26,659 nucleotides of DNA from Pelargonium nanum (GCA_036897485.1 JAYMTF010001066.1:1-26659); one strand, 5' to 3'; shown: positions 1 through 10,828, numbered from the stretch's first letter. Program-made: numbers and translations. Notes: generated from the letters alone by a model not told the origin.

Positions 1-82
1 AAGTGATAAGGGTAATATGGAAAAAACAATAATATAATAACCTAAAAATAGAAACCGGACACTCATTTTGGGACGGAGGGAG
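1..82. mobile_element. Stowaway-like MITE, right end only
   Basis: The stretch ending in GGGACGGAGGGAG (70-82) followed by TA (83-84) is the reverse complement of the CTCCCTCCGTCCC terminus typical of plant Stowaway (Tc1/mariner) MITEs, which duplicate a TA on insertion. Only one terminus lies in the window, so full length and internal similarity cannot be judged. It is a non-coding element just beyond the 3' flank of the minus-strand HAD gene. Confidence 0.8.
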
Positions 83-84
83 TA

Positions 85-750
85 TATAATATCTAAGACT
101 AAGATATATAGGCAATGAAGACATCAATTAATCATCAATATAATTGTTAAAGCAAAGTTAAGGCTATGTTCTAATTTGATACAAGTCTGGAATTCCAGTA
201 CAAACAAACAAATTGGAAACAATATTTCTAAGCTTCTGCTAATCTCTCTATCAACTATATCCCAGATTTGATTGCAGTATACACTACCAAGAAACACAAA
301 TCAAAATTGAAATGACAAATAATGTGCTTACAATTCGACGGAGCAGCTGTGTATAGTTGGAACTCGTTAGGGCTCCATGGTCATCATCTCAGCAAAGTAA
401 CGCCCCTCATTACTATCCAACTAAGAATGATAGCTAGTAATCAAATGTTCCTATAAGTGAAAAAGTAGATCCACTAAAAGTTACCAAAAACCGGCTGGTT
501 GTCAATTACATCATCCAGCTTTATATATGGTACATAGATGTTCGGCCCATCATCATCATCAAGAAACTAGCATCGAGTCTTTTCCAAGTTTGGCATCATT
601 GCCAAGACTTTTAACAACAATTCTGATCGCTTAGAAAAGTTCTGATGATGAAGAGACCATGCAACCAATTCCAACCCCTTTTTGTTGATCTTTAGAAATA
701 TGCCAAAGCTCAAGTTTATAACACCCCAAGTGAAAGTAGAGAAGCACACA
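85..750. other. 3' flank and UTR of the HAD-like gene
   Basis: This stretch follows the stop codon of the minus-strand gene at 751-753. It should contain that gene's 3' UTR. I see no canonical AATAAA on the minus strand close to the stop, so the cleavage site is not placed. Two short minus-strand open stretches (about 485-575 and 369-420) look mildly protein-like, but they do not splice in frame and are not called as exons. Confidence 0.4.
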
Positions 751-3655
751 TTATTTCGAGGGAGAGAGGGGAGGGGCTGAACCGACAGCCTTGACATAGA
801 AATCCCATGATGGATCAGTTTCGGTAATGGTACTTTGACCAAATTCATGTTGCTCTACATAATCCGGTACATTCTCAGCCCTCGCCAGTCCTTCCAAATA
901 TGCCCGAAGATCACCTCCTCTACCTGTTATGAATGGTAATTATGATTAAATTCTTCACCTTCGTTTCCGCAGAAAAATAACTTCAGAGGCAGAAAGTGAG
1001 AATAAAGAGACCTTAATACGCCAACCTAACTCATATAAAGGAATTTGTTGTGCAAGCAACATGTAAATGTAAATTCATCGAAGTTAAAGAATTACATTGG
1101 AAAATGTTCTAGAATGTTAACATGTTATCAAAATAAAGAACACCAAATATCATGTCAAAAGCAAGTTACCTAATGAATTATCGTTCTCGTCCATGTAACT
1201 GTATGAATGAGGGAAGATTGCAGTATATGGCTGGAAAGGAGAGTTCAACAGATGAGCAAAACCCAAGAGTCAGGTGTGGAACTTAATTTTCAACAAGAAT
1301 TAGGTTAAGAAGCCTCAATTAGTGAGGAAAAAAAAACAGAAATGTATTTGGCTTACAGGATTGAGCAATGCTTTGTAAGGGGAATCATCCAGCAAAAGTG
1401 TGTTTGTTTCATTATAATAGCCTCTCTCCCATGGAAGATCAGAGTCATGCTTGTCCCATATTTTCCTCAGTTCCTTAAAAACCAAGGTCTTATGGTTGTT
1501 TTCAAGAGTATAGAACTCTGACGGAGTACAGTGCGTTGAGTCCTGTAAATCCAATCAGTGTAAGTATGGATGATAAAATAATTGTATAAAAAAACAAGAG
1601 CTAATGTGACAGCCAGGAAGGAGAGGTGCAATTACTAAAGCTCGTGCCTGCTTCGAAATTATGGTGACTGTTAGAACTTAGAAGCCAGACTACAAATATA
1701 AAAGTCATAACGAAGTTTCAACTGGCACATAGCTTGATGTGTTCAAACAGATTCATGTATCGTAAATAAATTCAAATTGTTCTGCATACTTCGATGACTA
1801 GAAAACACAGATTGAGCAATAACTGAAACTCAATCAACCTTCAAAACAATGTATATTAATACAGCTAGTCCTAATAGAAAGATCACTGAATGGGAGCAAA
1901 TTTAGACATTCAACAGGGCATACAGGGTCTGACATAAAAATGAAGTTGATACTAGTCATCTAATTCTAAATGATTATCTGCCTGTCATCAAGGATTTCCT
2001 GCAAAACATAACAAACCGAGCCACAAAACCAATGCTCTGCAGAAGGATATTCAATTTCATGAAACCAAAAAGGGCAAAGCAAGACCAAAACTAACATGGA
2101 AAGAAATAAAAAAGAAAGGTGTTCCCTAGACAGTACATAATGTAGCTGACCTTAATAAGGATTTGTATAAGGCTTTGTTATTACTAATTAGATACTTGTT
2201 CAATCTGGTATCTGATAATTTTAAATAAAGCCCACAAGCAAAACATCAACCAAAGAATAAGCATTTCCAAATCCCACAAAATCCTAAATTTTACAAACAT
2301 ATACCCTAGAGTGCCAGAGATTTGCCATGCGTAGCATATTACACACCTACCAAAAGGATCAGATGTCTTTTCAAATTGCATATGGAGTTATTGGTATTGG
2401 TAAAGAAGGACTTTTTACTATTGGAAGCTGATAAAGATACAAGAAAATCAAGAAAATCAAGAAATTTGATACCATGTATCATGATGAGCAAGATATGCAC
2501 AAATTCTATATTTGAAGGCAGAGTAGCACTGGAACCAATGCGAATAATATTGTACAGCACTTACCCAACAAAAAAGCAGCTTGTCCTTCATATTTCCAAA
2601 CAAATAATCAATCACTCTTTCCACATTTATCCTGCAGAGAATTATAAACCTCAATGGTCTGAGCTTAATATACTACCAGAGATAAAGAACAAGGGCCACA
2701 TGCCAAAAGTTGGATGAGCCGATGAGCACAAGAGTAACTGGCATTCAAGACAAAGTAAGAAAACCAAACAGAAGGGAAAGAAGAAATTGACGAAATTAAT
2801 CAGTGCAAGTTGAGGAGTACTTGGTTCTCGATGACCAAATCCCCACGTCAAATTTCTCAAAGCAGAACTTCATAAAGTCAAGAAAGAAAGGTCTCTTGAA
2901 AACTGAAAGAAAAGATGAGATAACCAATTAGAATTCAACAGTATAAACAATAAAGTAAACTTAATGAGTGAATAAAAAATAAATAATTGCCAGTTCTCAC
3001 TTGCCCTTCTTGCAATATATGTGTCTGCCTTGTAGTCCCTAGGAGGAGGAGAAACTATGTCAGCAAGAAGCCCATTTATATCGAGAACAAGAAGCTTTCT
3101 TCTAAAGTGACCAATAGGTGCTCTTAATGGTGTAGAGTGTGAGATCAAATGAGTTTCACCCTCTCCGCAGTTGTCAGAAATAGAAATTGTTGTGGTTATA
3201 TGTGTGTCAGTGTTTAGGTCTTTATCTGTATTCTCAATGCCATTAACCTTGTCACTATTTCCCACTTCAAGCTGATCACCCAAGATGATTATACTTGGCA
3301 TGCTAATCATTTGATCATGGCCGGAAAGACCACCTTCCTCTGGCAACTTACGAACTGGACTACTCTTTTCTATATTAGGTCTCTTCTGCAACCTATTCTC
3401 TATTTCAGTGCTCTCTTTGTGTGCTGAAGTCACTATTCCAGTAGTTTTTACTGTTTCCACGTCTGGTTGAAACACCCCGATCATTGAAGGTTGCAAAGTT
3501 GTATCAACTTCTACAGAAGCATCAAGCACTTCATTCTCAACCACTGAAACTACATCTGTACTCGTCAAAACCTCTTGGTTATCATCCAAGGGTCGTTTTC
3601 TACTAATTGCCTTTTCCGAGACAATCTCCTCTTCTTCTACTGCCTCTCCTACCAT
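751..3655 (-). CDS. FCP1/SCP-like HAD-family protein (NLI-interacting factor type)
   Basis: Six exons on the minus strand: 3655-3001, 2902-2821, 2631-2565, 1542-1357, 1230-1170 and 923-751. They total 1224 nt (407 residues plus TAA), and all introns are GT..AG. Start ATG at 3655 has an in-frame TAG 15 nt upstream of it and a good context. Residues 1-185 are acidic and low-complexity, with a possible nuclear signal SRKRPL (18-23). The HAD/FCP1-homology domain begins at about 187 with LVLDINGLL (D192, N194), then VGIWSSRTK, CWDSTHC, the lysine-containing FKELRKIW (K291) and LLLDDSPYKAL (D320, D321), ending near YTAIFPHSY. The domain resembles plant proteins annotated as FCP1 homology or HAD-like, related to RNA polymerase II CTD phosphatases. 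The usual DxDxT signature reads DINGL, so phosphatase activity is doubtful. Location is inferred to be nuclear. Confidence 0.93.
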
Positions 3656-3677
3656 TGCCACCACTTTCTATTGGGAC
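3656..3677 (-). other. 5' UTR segment before the HAD-like start codon
   Basis: On the minus strand a good acceptor (AATTGCAG, cut after 3678) is followed by 22 nt that contain the in-frame TAG and lead to the ATG at 3655. This implies at least one intron in the 5' UTR. The splice site is inferred from sequence only. Confidence 0.5.
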
Positions 3678-4164
3678 CTGCAATTTCCATCAAATGGGGA
3701 GTGAAATTAAGCCTAAAAAATTGGAGAGAAAACAATCTTATTCAGAAGTGAAAGAGAACACAAAACAAATAGGTAATGAAATTTAATACAATATACACAG
3801 AAACAAAAAAAAAAATCTTGAGGGTCAACCTAGTAACACAGTGCATATGTTAAGCAACTAAACTTGGCTCAGTGGAACTTAGCCTTGTTTTGAGAAAATC
3901 CAAGGCTTGAGCTCAAGGCTCCAAATGTGAATCAAAACCTACCATAGCCTGGCCTAACCCAAAGATAGTTGCATCAAACGTCTTCTAGATACCAGAACAA
4001 AAGACAACGTACATATCACGTGATTGCATATTTGCAACAACTGTTGTACTTCACCCATCTCAAGATAACAGTGCAACACAAACCAAAACTCACTAAACTA
4101 GCCTTTGGTATGGCTCTCTGAACTAGTGCAACACAATTTTTTGGTTTCATGAGATTTTGTGGTA

Positions 4165-4315
4165 CTAAAGGTGCAAATAGAGAGGTACCGATTATCCTTG
4201 GAAGGCCATTCCTAACTACAGCAAGAATGAAGATTAAAGTGAAAGGAAAAAAAAGCTCACTCTCTCTAGAAGTCTGTGGAGAAAAAGTCGACCTCGGTCT
4301 TATAAAATCCATGAA
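4165..4315 (+). mobile_element. Ty3/gypsy protease-region fossil
   Basis: The plus strand encodes a short stretch like the retropepsin region of plant Ty3/gypsy (Athila/Tat-like) polyproteins, with the hallmark VPIILGRPFL followed by a lysine- and leucine-rich tail. Only about 50 residues are recognisable. I see no flanking polymerase, integrase or LTRs, so this is an isolated, broken, old fragment. It lies antisense to the host gene inside its presumed leader intron. Confidence 0.6.
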
Positions 4316-5082
4316 CATGTTGATTTAACATAATAAGGATACTCACATTAATTAATATGAATCTTTTGATTTCTTGTTTTTTGCACTCTAGTATCTACAT
4401 ATAGGCTCATGGGAGTGACTTGTATATCATATTTAGAGAGCTGTAAGATGCTAGGGATAGTTCTTGCACATAATAGAAATCGCTTGCATTCACATAAGAT
4501 AATCAAATTCATTCTTGGTATTGGACTACACTACACTACTGAACTTTGAGACCTAGTCCTTAATCATTTGAATTCTTTTTTCATCTGCTTAATTTAGTTT
4601 TTAAATAATTGTTTATTTTAATTTCAATCAAAATCAATACTTTCACATTATTAAACAATCAAATCATTTAGTCATAACATATACTAATATTTGTTTTTCT
4701 TCCCTGTGCATTTGACAACCGTACTTAATTTTTATACTATTTGTGTGACCCATACTAGCATTCGGTCAACATCAATGCCTAATGAATAATCATAGGACTC
4801 CTCATCACAAGTACTTCCTCAGGGCTTCCCCTAGATCCTATTGGACTGTGACAACGCCACCATGTTAATGTCACATGGGCTAATCAGAAGCCACCACATC
4901 ATCACCACTCTCTGTGAGTATATATACTCTTTCATGGATGGAGAAGAGGTTGGTGATCTTTCACTCTTATTCTCTAAATTCTCTTGGTAGTGCTCTAATT
5001 CAAATTTCATTGAACTTCACATTCTCATGCTCATGGTGAATTCCATTATATGGTTGTGTTCATCTATTTCAAGATCCGACCC

Positions 5083-5395
5083 AAAGAAATTTAAAGTTTT
5101 GATCCGAAACGTGCCGATTTAGTCCCTGAACTATCAGTCGAGACAATGTCATCCAAATGTTTTCAAAAACCGTGTCAAATCAGGACATTCAGTCAAATTC
5201 ATGGACGGAATTCGTTAGTTCCTGCTTACGTGTAATATTTTATTTGACGGATTCCGTCCATGGATTTGACGGAATGTCCCAATTTGACACGGTTTTTGAA
5301 AACATTTGGACTAAATTGACTCGATTGATATTTCAGGTACTAAATCGGCACGTTTTGGATAGTTCATAGTTCAGGGACTAAATTGAACCTTTTTC
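5083..5395. mobile_element. fold-back (long inverted repeat) MITE-like element
   Basis: Two arms of about 105-130 nt are near-perfect reverse complements: the left arm runs from about 5107 (CGTGCCGATTTAGT) to 5213, the right arm from about 5247 to 5355. They are separated by a loop of roughly 30 nt. The outermost right sequence, once reversed (GGTTCAATTTAGTCCCTGAA), is repeated inward as a similar GATTTAGTCCCTGAACTAT motif, so the arms also contain internal near-repeats. The left end appears to lack about 14 nt of the terminus. No clear target duplication was found, so the superfamily is unassigned. Non-coding; a transcript would form a long hairpin. Confidence 0.75.
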
Positions 5396-5812
5396 CATTC
5401 CTCTCTTAGAGAATGAATCTATCTAGTAGAACTAATGGACTACAAGTTTACAACTGGCTACTCTTACAAGCTACAATTCAGTGAATTAATCAACATGACT
5501 CGTATTGAAGATTGATGCAAGGAATAATATAACAAATTGCCAAACACTCTCTAAAACTAGTCTCTATCTCTCTCCGAAACACAAATTTATCGTAAATTCA
5601 TCTATAATACATACAAAAAATTTGTGTTTCAGCTACACAGCCATAAAATGTGTCCAATTACGAAGAAATTGCAGCAAAACGTATCTTCAACTTATTGAAA
5701 CCAAAAGAAATCTAAAGAAGAAGCAAGTATAGAGAGAAATATACAGATAAAATTCATGAAAATTGAAATTACGAGAATTGGAAGAGCAATTTATGATGTC
5801 GTGAGCAGAAAC

Positions 5813-6000
5813 CTTGCGAGAGATACAGAAAGTGGCGTGGTCGAAGCTAAGGTTGTTAAACCCGTAGGAGTACGATGAGGTTTCTATCGGAATTATGTCG
5901 GACTGATTCTGAATCTGAGCCAAACCAGTTTTTTTGCGGGTCGTTGCGTTGTTTGTTTTTTTATGGATTTTGTGAGCTGCAGTTAAACCCAAGCTAAGTC
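5813..6000 (-). other. probable first (untranslated) exon of the HAD-like gene
   Basis: This is a compact, less AT-rich minus-strand segment between the donor at 5812 and the site II cluster. The open frame here has no ATG start near its beginning and shows no family similarity, so I take it as 5' UTR. The transcription start is not defined; no TATA box is evident. Confidence 0.35.
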
Positions 6001-6183
6001 CGTTCTAGAGGATACGCCGTCGTTCGGTACGAAATGGAATTTGTACTAGCAAACGACCTGTCGTCTACATTGTTCCGATTACGACTTAAAGTAGGCCGAC
6101 AGGGCCATAAATAAAAAGGGCGGGTCGGTGGCGTCACCTAAACCTAATAACTATTGCCTATTGGCATTGCATTCAAAATAAAA

Positions 6184-6256
6184 TGGGCTTGACCTTGACA
6201 CACTGGGCTTTAATATTTAGTATTCTCAAAGTCCAAGCCCACGTGAAACAGGCCCA
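6184..6256 (-). promoter_or_regulatory. site II (TGGGCY) cluster with a G-box
   Basis: Within 73 nt there are TGGGCT at 6184-6189 and 6204-6209, AGCCCA (reverse orientation) at 6236-6241, GGCCCA at 6251-6256, and a CACGTG G-box at 6240-6245 overlapping the third. Site II motifs are known TCP-factor binding sites common upstream of growth and housekeeping genes. The cluster lies about 180-260 nt upstream of the presumed first exon of the minus-strand HAD-like gene. Use by that gene is inference. Confidence 0.5.
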
Positions 6257-6646
6257 ATTCAGTCCAATGACTTTAAAATGGGTGTTGTTGTCATGAAATT
6301 ATCATGGTGATTCCACATGACATCATCATAGTTCCATAATGACATCATTAAAAATCAATCATATGTTGTCACATTATCGTATAAACACTTTTTTGTGAGT
6401 ATAAAATACATCATCCATCCAAGGAGTAAGAGATTTCTTCACATAGTGGACTATAAATTCCACATTTCTCTCTCTAAAATTCTATCACAAACACACAATT
6501 GTAACGCAATGATCTCACGATCAAGATGTAGTTTAGTGCACGTGCTCTGAGTTCTATTTGGTGGTATGCTCTCATTTGGTATGTAATCTCAAGAGCTTAA
6601 GAAATCAACTCAAACTCAAACTTGGTGGATTTGGACATAAATATAA
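6257..6646. other. intergenic, no gene recognised
   Basis: AT-rich DNA with a TATA-like stretch (TGAGTATAAAATAC near 6397) followed by CT-rich sequence. This is reminiscent of a promoter or a decayed LTR, but without paired termini, primer-binding site or coding capacity. Confidence 0.3.
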
Positions 6647-6972
6647 GAGTAATGCTATATGTCCCAAATATTGTTCAAAAATAGTTGTACAAAATAATGT
6701 GTCAATCAACAAGATATGACACATCAATCATTTCTTTAATGACTTGGTATAATCACAACGCGCCACGTGTACAGTAGATCTAATAAACCGGGCGCTCAGC
6801 GCCAAAAGACCATGAGAGGGTGATGGTATCATATTTGTCGGGTTATTATTCGTTAAAACTTAATTTTAAACGCACAAAAATAAAATATATAAATTTCACG
6901 TAAATTGTCATGTCACTTTGTACAATAAATTTTGTACATAATTTGGGACATTTAGCATTTTCCTAAATATAA
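6638..6972. mobile_element. Mutator-type MITE with 9-bp target duplication
   Basis: A 317-bp element (6647-6963) is flanked by identical 9-bp direct repeats TAAATATAA (6638-6646 and 6964-6972). Its ends are inverted repeats of about 40 bp: GAGTAATGCTATATGTCCC at the left, and GGAAAATGCTAAATGTCCC when the right end is reversed. A 9-bp duplication with long terminal inverted repeats is characteristic of Mutator-like elements. There is no coding capacity. The middle is unusually GC-rich and carries a GCCACGTGT G-box and the small palindrome GGCGCTCAGCGCC. The perfect duplication suggests fairly recent insertion. Confidence 0.85.
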
Positions 6973-9420
6973 TCTCATTTGTGCCTTATCACAACTCACA
7001 AGACGGGTTAAGTTGTTGAGGTCTTTCTAAGATACAAAGCCTCGTACTACTCTTTTCGTAAATCAACTATGACACATCGTACTAATTTGGGTTGGAACAT
7101 GTATATATAATAGGTAGATGCATAAGGAATCAAGAATTTTACATTTTTCTTATTATCGTTTGTTAGCACTAACATGTATAATTGGCTTCCTTAAGTTTTA
7201 GTAGCCCTCATATTGTGTAAAGTTTAAGTTTCACTAATTGTAGATTGTTGTTTAAAGTTAAAGTTTTAAGGAGCTTTTCCCGTTAAACTAACATATATAA
7301 GATAAAGTTTATTTGAATCCACATTCTTCTACTTTACTTGTGATGACAACCCACTTTGCCGATAGACGCATTTAGGTGTAACTTATAAATACTAATGTCC
7401 ACTGTAATTCTTCCCATTAAAATCTTATGTTTGTGTAAGTTTCAACAATTTTTGAATTTTTCCCGTTCAACTATTGTATGAATTTGTGTGTGGATTATCT
7501 CATAATACTCATAATTTTCTGGTGTTTCGAACACAAAATATGAGTATAAAAGTTGGATCCAATACTCAACCAATTAGAATGACTCATTAGACATAATTAA
7601 TCTCATAAGTTCATAATATTAGAATTAGTAACAAAATAAATTGAATGCAAGGTTAGCCTTAAAAACCCGTGACATATTGAGTGAATTATAGTATTATAAA
7701 AGACTAAATACAACTTTCTCACTGTTTCGTATTTAATTTGTTACGATTCAAATCTGTAACAAATATTATGCATTTGTTTAACAATTTTTTTCCGTAACGG
7801 TTGACCTGTAGAACACAACATGGTACTATGATTATTTGATTGTATATGTATCAATCATATACTATCATATTATATGTGTTTGTGTATGTATATGTGAAGT
7901 GGTCCAAGTACTCCAACCTGTCAAATGGACTCCAAATACAATGACCAAGTTTGTGTGATGCAAAAGTTGAGTTCATTTTTTTTTTTTAATTAGATATATA
8001 TGGGTGTATCATGTGTTGATATCTTTAAAGCAAATTAAGCATGCCAAAGCTCCATATACACAAAAGTGTGATGCTTTGAAGGATCACTAGGATCTTGTGC
8101 ATAACATGTATGCATATATCATATATGATATGATGGTTATAGAACCATCCCACATGCTTGGTTATGATGTGCCTCCATTTTTGTAATCTCTTTATGAGTT
8201 GCCAATTCTAGTTAGCTGATATATATAATAAACATATATGCGTGCATACCGTGAAGTTGCGCATAATATGGATGCCACAATATTGAAAGCAATTTCCATT
8301 ACCTCATCAAATGATCAAAAGGTTGAGTATATATTCTCCCAATAAAATAAGTCTATTCATATATAAATATAGTCCACCAACTTTTGTATCGTCCTCCAAC
8401 TTTTGAATCGGGGTTATTTTGTAAATTTTAGGAACGAATCGTATCAGATAAAGTTGTGCGATTTATCGCATTTCATACCTCAAAACTGAAATCAGACTTG
8501 AATATGACTCGAAATCCGTCAAATGCAATTAAAGTACTTTCATATCATATCCGAGACAGATTTTACCAACCCCGAATCAAAGTCCGACTTGACAGCTCTA
8601 CTGCGAACCCAACTTATGAATCACAACTTAATTTATTACAAGGAACTACTGTTCCTAGTCTGCCATTGCCAACCAACCAACTAGCTCGTTAGTTGGTCCT
8701 GTAAATAATAATGAAATGCCTAACAATTTAACAGTGCAATTCAATTCCTCTATCATCTACCTAACTACTACTGGTAGGTAGTAGTTGCTGCATAATATTT
8801 ATCGCATGAAAGCTCTTCCATGTTTTGTAGTATTAAATTATGTGTTGATTTTGAAAAAAGTTGTGACACATAAGAACTAGTTTTTGTTGTTATACAAATA
8901 TTGGGCACAAAACATTGTGATTTAAGTGCATTAGATGAATATAATGGGCAAGTATTTGGTATGGTACTACAAACATGCCAAACATAATGCCACTTTAATG
9001 AATTGCAACTATTACAACTTCTACCACATTTATGTTGCACCAGAAATAAGAACCTTCCATTATTACTACCATTTATTTATTCAGCAAATATTACAAATAA
9101 TTAATGACATCTTCAAAATATAAATATAGTAATAGATCAAGATGAAATATATATTTTTCATCCCCAGTGTGAGGAAAATGTTATTATTATTTAAGTAATG
9201 GACCAGTGGGATGAAAATAGAACTATATTTTGTGTGTGCACAAATATGATATAGTTAATATATATAGCTTATTATGTCCCGTAACACTTTGGTTTAACAT
9301 AAGTTCACTATCAATGTTACTCATGGTCGATATTCTCAAGTACACAAATGACTACAAAATGGGAGAGGGGGGAGTTTGGTCTTCTAAGCCACTTCCGACG
9401 ATAAAGTCATCAGACAAAAG
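6973..9420. other. gene-poor AT-rich intergenic DNA
   Basis: No open frame here has recognisable protein similarity or plausible splice structure. Small features only: a 9-bp-arm hairpin at 8763-8786 (AACTACTAC / GTAGTAGTT), and tandemly similar CCAACTTTTGTATCG / CCAACTTTTGAATCG words at about 8377-8410. Confidence 0.5.
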
Positions 9421-9614
9421 AGTGTAAATAAATCCACTGGGTGTGGCGCAGTTGGTGCGCTGGGGCTGCGTGAGTGGGAAGAGGTCTTGAATTCGATCAC
9501 CACTCAACACACTTGTGAGCGAGAGGTGACAAATCCTTAACCATGTGACTAAGCCTCAAATGAGAATTAGTATGGATATGGTCAAATGTAAAACAAAAAA
9601 AAAAGTGTAAATAA
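9421..9614 (+). mobile_element. tRNA-derived SINE with perfect 11-bp target duplication
   Basis: The 172-bp body (9432-9603) is bounded by identical AGTGTAAATAA repeats (9421-9431 and 9604-9614). It begins with an RNA polymerase III A-box-like GTGGCGCAGTTGGTGCGC (about 9442-9460), has a B-box-like GAATTCGATCACC (about 9489-9501), and ends in an A-rich tail (AAAACAAAAAAAAAA). This is the architecture of a complete tRNA-derived SINE on the plus strand. Such elements are non-autonomous and move with LINE machinery. The intact duplication suggests it is young. Confidence 0.88.
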
Positions 9615-10492
9615 GGAAGAATATCAAATATAGTCAAGAGATGTTACTTTTAAGTGAACAATGGTATCATATTTATAGTTTTCCAAAATAAATAAAAAAA
9701 GTTCCGTAATTTATGGGGTAATGTATCGGTAACTTCCAATTCTCGTTTTTATACTCCCATATGAGATCGTTTATTGAAGTATGATGAGAAATATACATGA
9801 TCAAGTCACTTGCCCCTCAGCATTTCATAAAAATATATTTACTCAAATAAACTTATTAGATTGCATATGAAAGATTTATTTTATTTTTAATGTTTCCGTG
9901 CTTCTCGTCGTTCAAAAGATATTTGTTGAGATAAGTTGTTCGTTAGGTATATCGGAAATTGAATTTGTTTGGCGTTCTCTTCGCGGAAATTGTAAAGTAA
10001 TGATGGAAAGAAAAGAGTTTAGAGTAATCCATAGACTAGAATAATGCTAAAAAATCTAAGAAAAAGTCTACAAAAGTGATGGATGGAACTATTAGCTATG
10101 AACAACACCAAGATGGATTATATGGAGGTAGGCAATTTCATTTCTCTGTCGGCGTATGTACTTTATTAAGATAGTGACTTTAATGGGTGTTTTGATGCTT
10201 ATATATGCTTAATAGTTTTGTGTTCCTATCAACAAGTCCTATGAAAACTTACAAGTCATTGAGTCAATTCAAGGAGTACATAAGTGGACCATCTTTTATT
10301 TTATTTTATGTCATTGACTCCATACTTGCCAACCAAAAACATGTTAGTAGTTGATTATAATGCTTATATATGCAGGTTGGAAAATATTGTTAAAATTAAT
10401 ATAGATGGAGAGATATTTGTGAAACGCATAGCTGATTTTTAATTTTACTGTCTAGTGTATACTTAAGTTTGTACCCAAGAAAAATATATATT

Positions 10493-10620
10493 ACCACCGC
10501 CCATTTGACCAAGTGATAGCAAGACTTGGGTGCAAGCTCGATGACTCGTGTTCGAGACCCCTCATGGGCATGGTATGAGGTTGGAATATAGTATATGTGT
10601 GAGTGAGGAAAGAAAAAAAA
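10493..10620 (+). mobile_element. tRNA-derived SINE, plus strand
   Basis: An A-box-like TTTGACCAAGTGATAGCA (about 10504-10520) and a B-box-like TGTTCGAGACCCC (about 10549-10561) are followed by an A-rich end that runs into an (AT)n(AC)n microsatellite at 10618-10645. The flanks AAGAAAAATATATATTA and AAGAAAAAAAATATATA are similar but low-complexity, so the target duplication is only suggestive. Confidence 0.6.
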
Positions 10621-10641
10621 TATATATATATATACACACAC

Positions 10642-10828
10642 ACATAAAGCATGTTAATTTTTTTTATATCAGCTACGGAACATCATACTCGAAATAACAA
10701 TCTAGACCTCACACCACAAATCTCACCTCATACTGTCGACAATGAGCCTCGGACTGTAAACCTCAAAGGAAATCCAAAGTGTTTTAACTACTTGACCTAA
10801 CATGTCTTGGTACATAAATTTGTTAATT
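10642..10828 (-). mobile_element. tRNA-derived SINE, minus strand, with long target duplication
   Basis: Read on the minus strand it starts CCAAGACATG (10810) with an A-box-like GTTAGGTCAAGTAGTTAA and a diverged B box, and ends in a T/A-rich tail (10660-10670). The flanks ACATAAAGCATGTTAATT (10642-10659) and ACATAAATTTGTTAATT (10812-10828) are an approximately 17-bp, slightly diverged target duplication. It is a shortened relative of the SINE at 11118-11295: both share the CCAAGACATG start and a GTCGAC-containing middle. This copy lacks an internal block. Confidence 0.75.

Larger units (their letters stand above)
3678..5812 (-). other. probable 2.1 kb 5' UTR intron of the HAD-like gene
   Basis: The acceptor is CAG at 3680-3678. 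The best donor upstream is CGCAAG|GTTTCT, with GT at 5812-5811, just inside a GC-richer stretch that looks like a transcription start region. No coding exon is visible between. The interval contains a small gypsy fossil (about 4165-4315) and a fold-back element (about 5083-5395). Both donor choice and intron existence are inference. Confidence 0.4.

Noticed and set aside
369-575. Two short minus-strand open stretches with protein-like composition (DDDGPNIYVPYIKLDDVIDN and DSNEGRYFAEMMTMEP).
   Set aside because: They have plausible splice signals, but the phases do not fit, I recognise no family, and the adjacent HAD gene already ends with a good stop at 751-753.
4865-5070. A TGTGAGTATA..CTTTCAC..CTCTAAATTCT segment resembling a similar arrangement at 6395-6480, suggestive of LTR core promoters.
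   Set aside because: Similarity is patchy, no TG..CA ends, target duplication or primer-binding site was found, and coincidence in AT-rich DNA is likely.
5687-5992. A 101-codon minus-strand open frame near the HAD gene promoter.
   Set aside because: It does not start at ATG, has no recognisable similarity, and is better explained as the 5' UTR.
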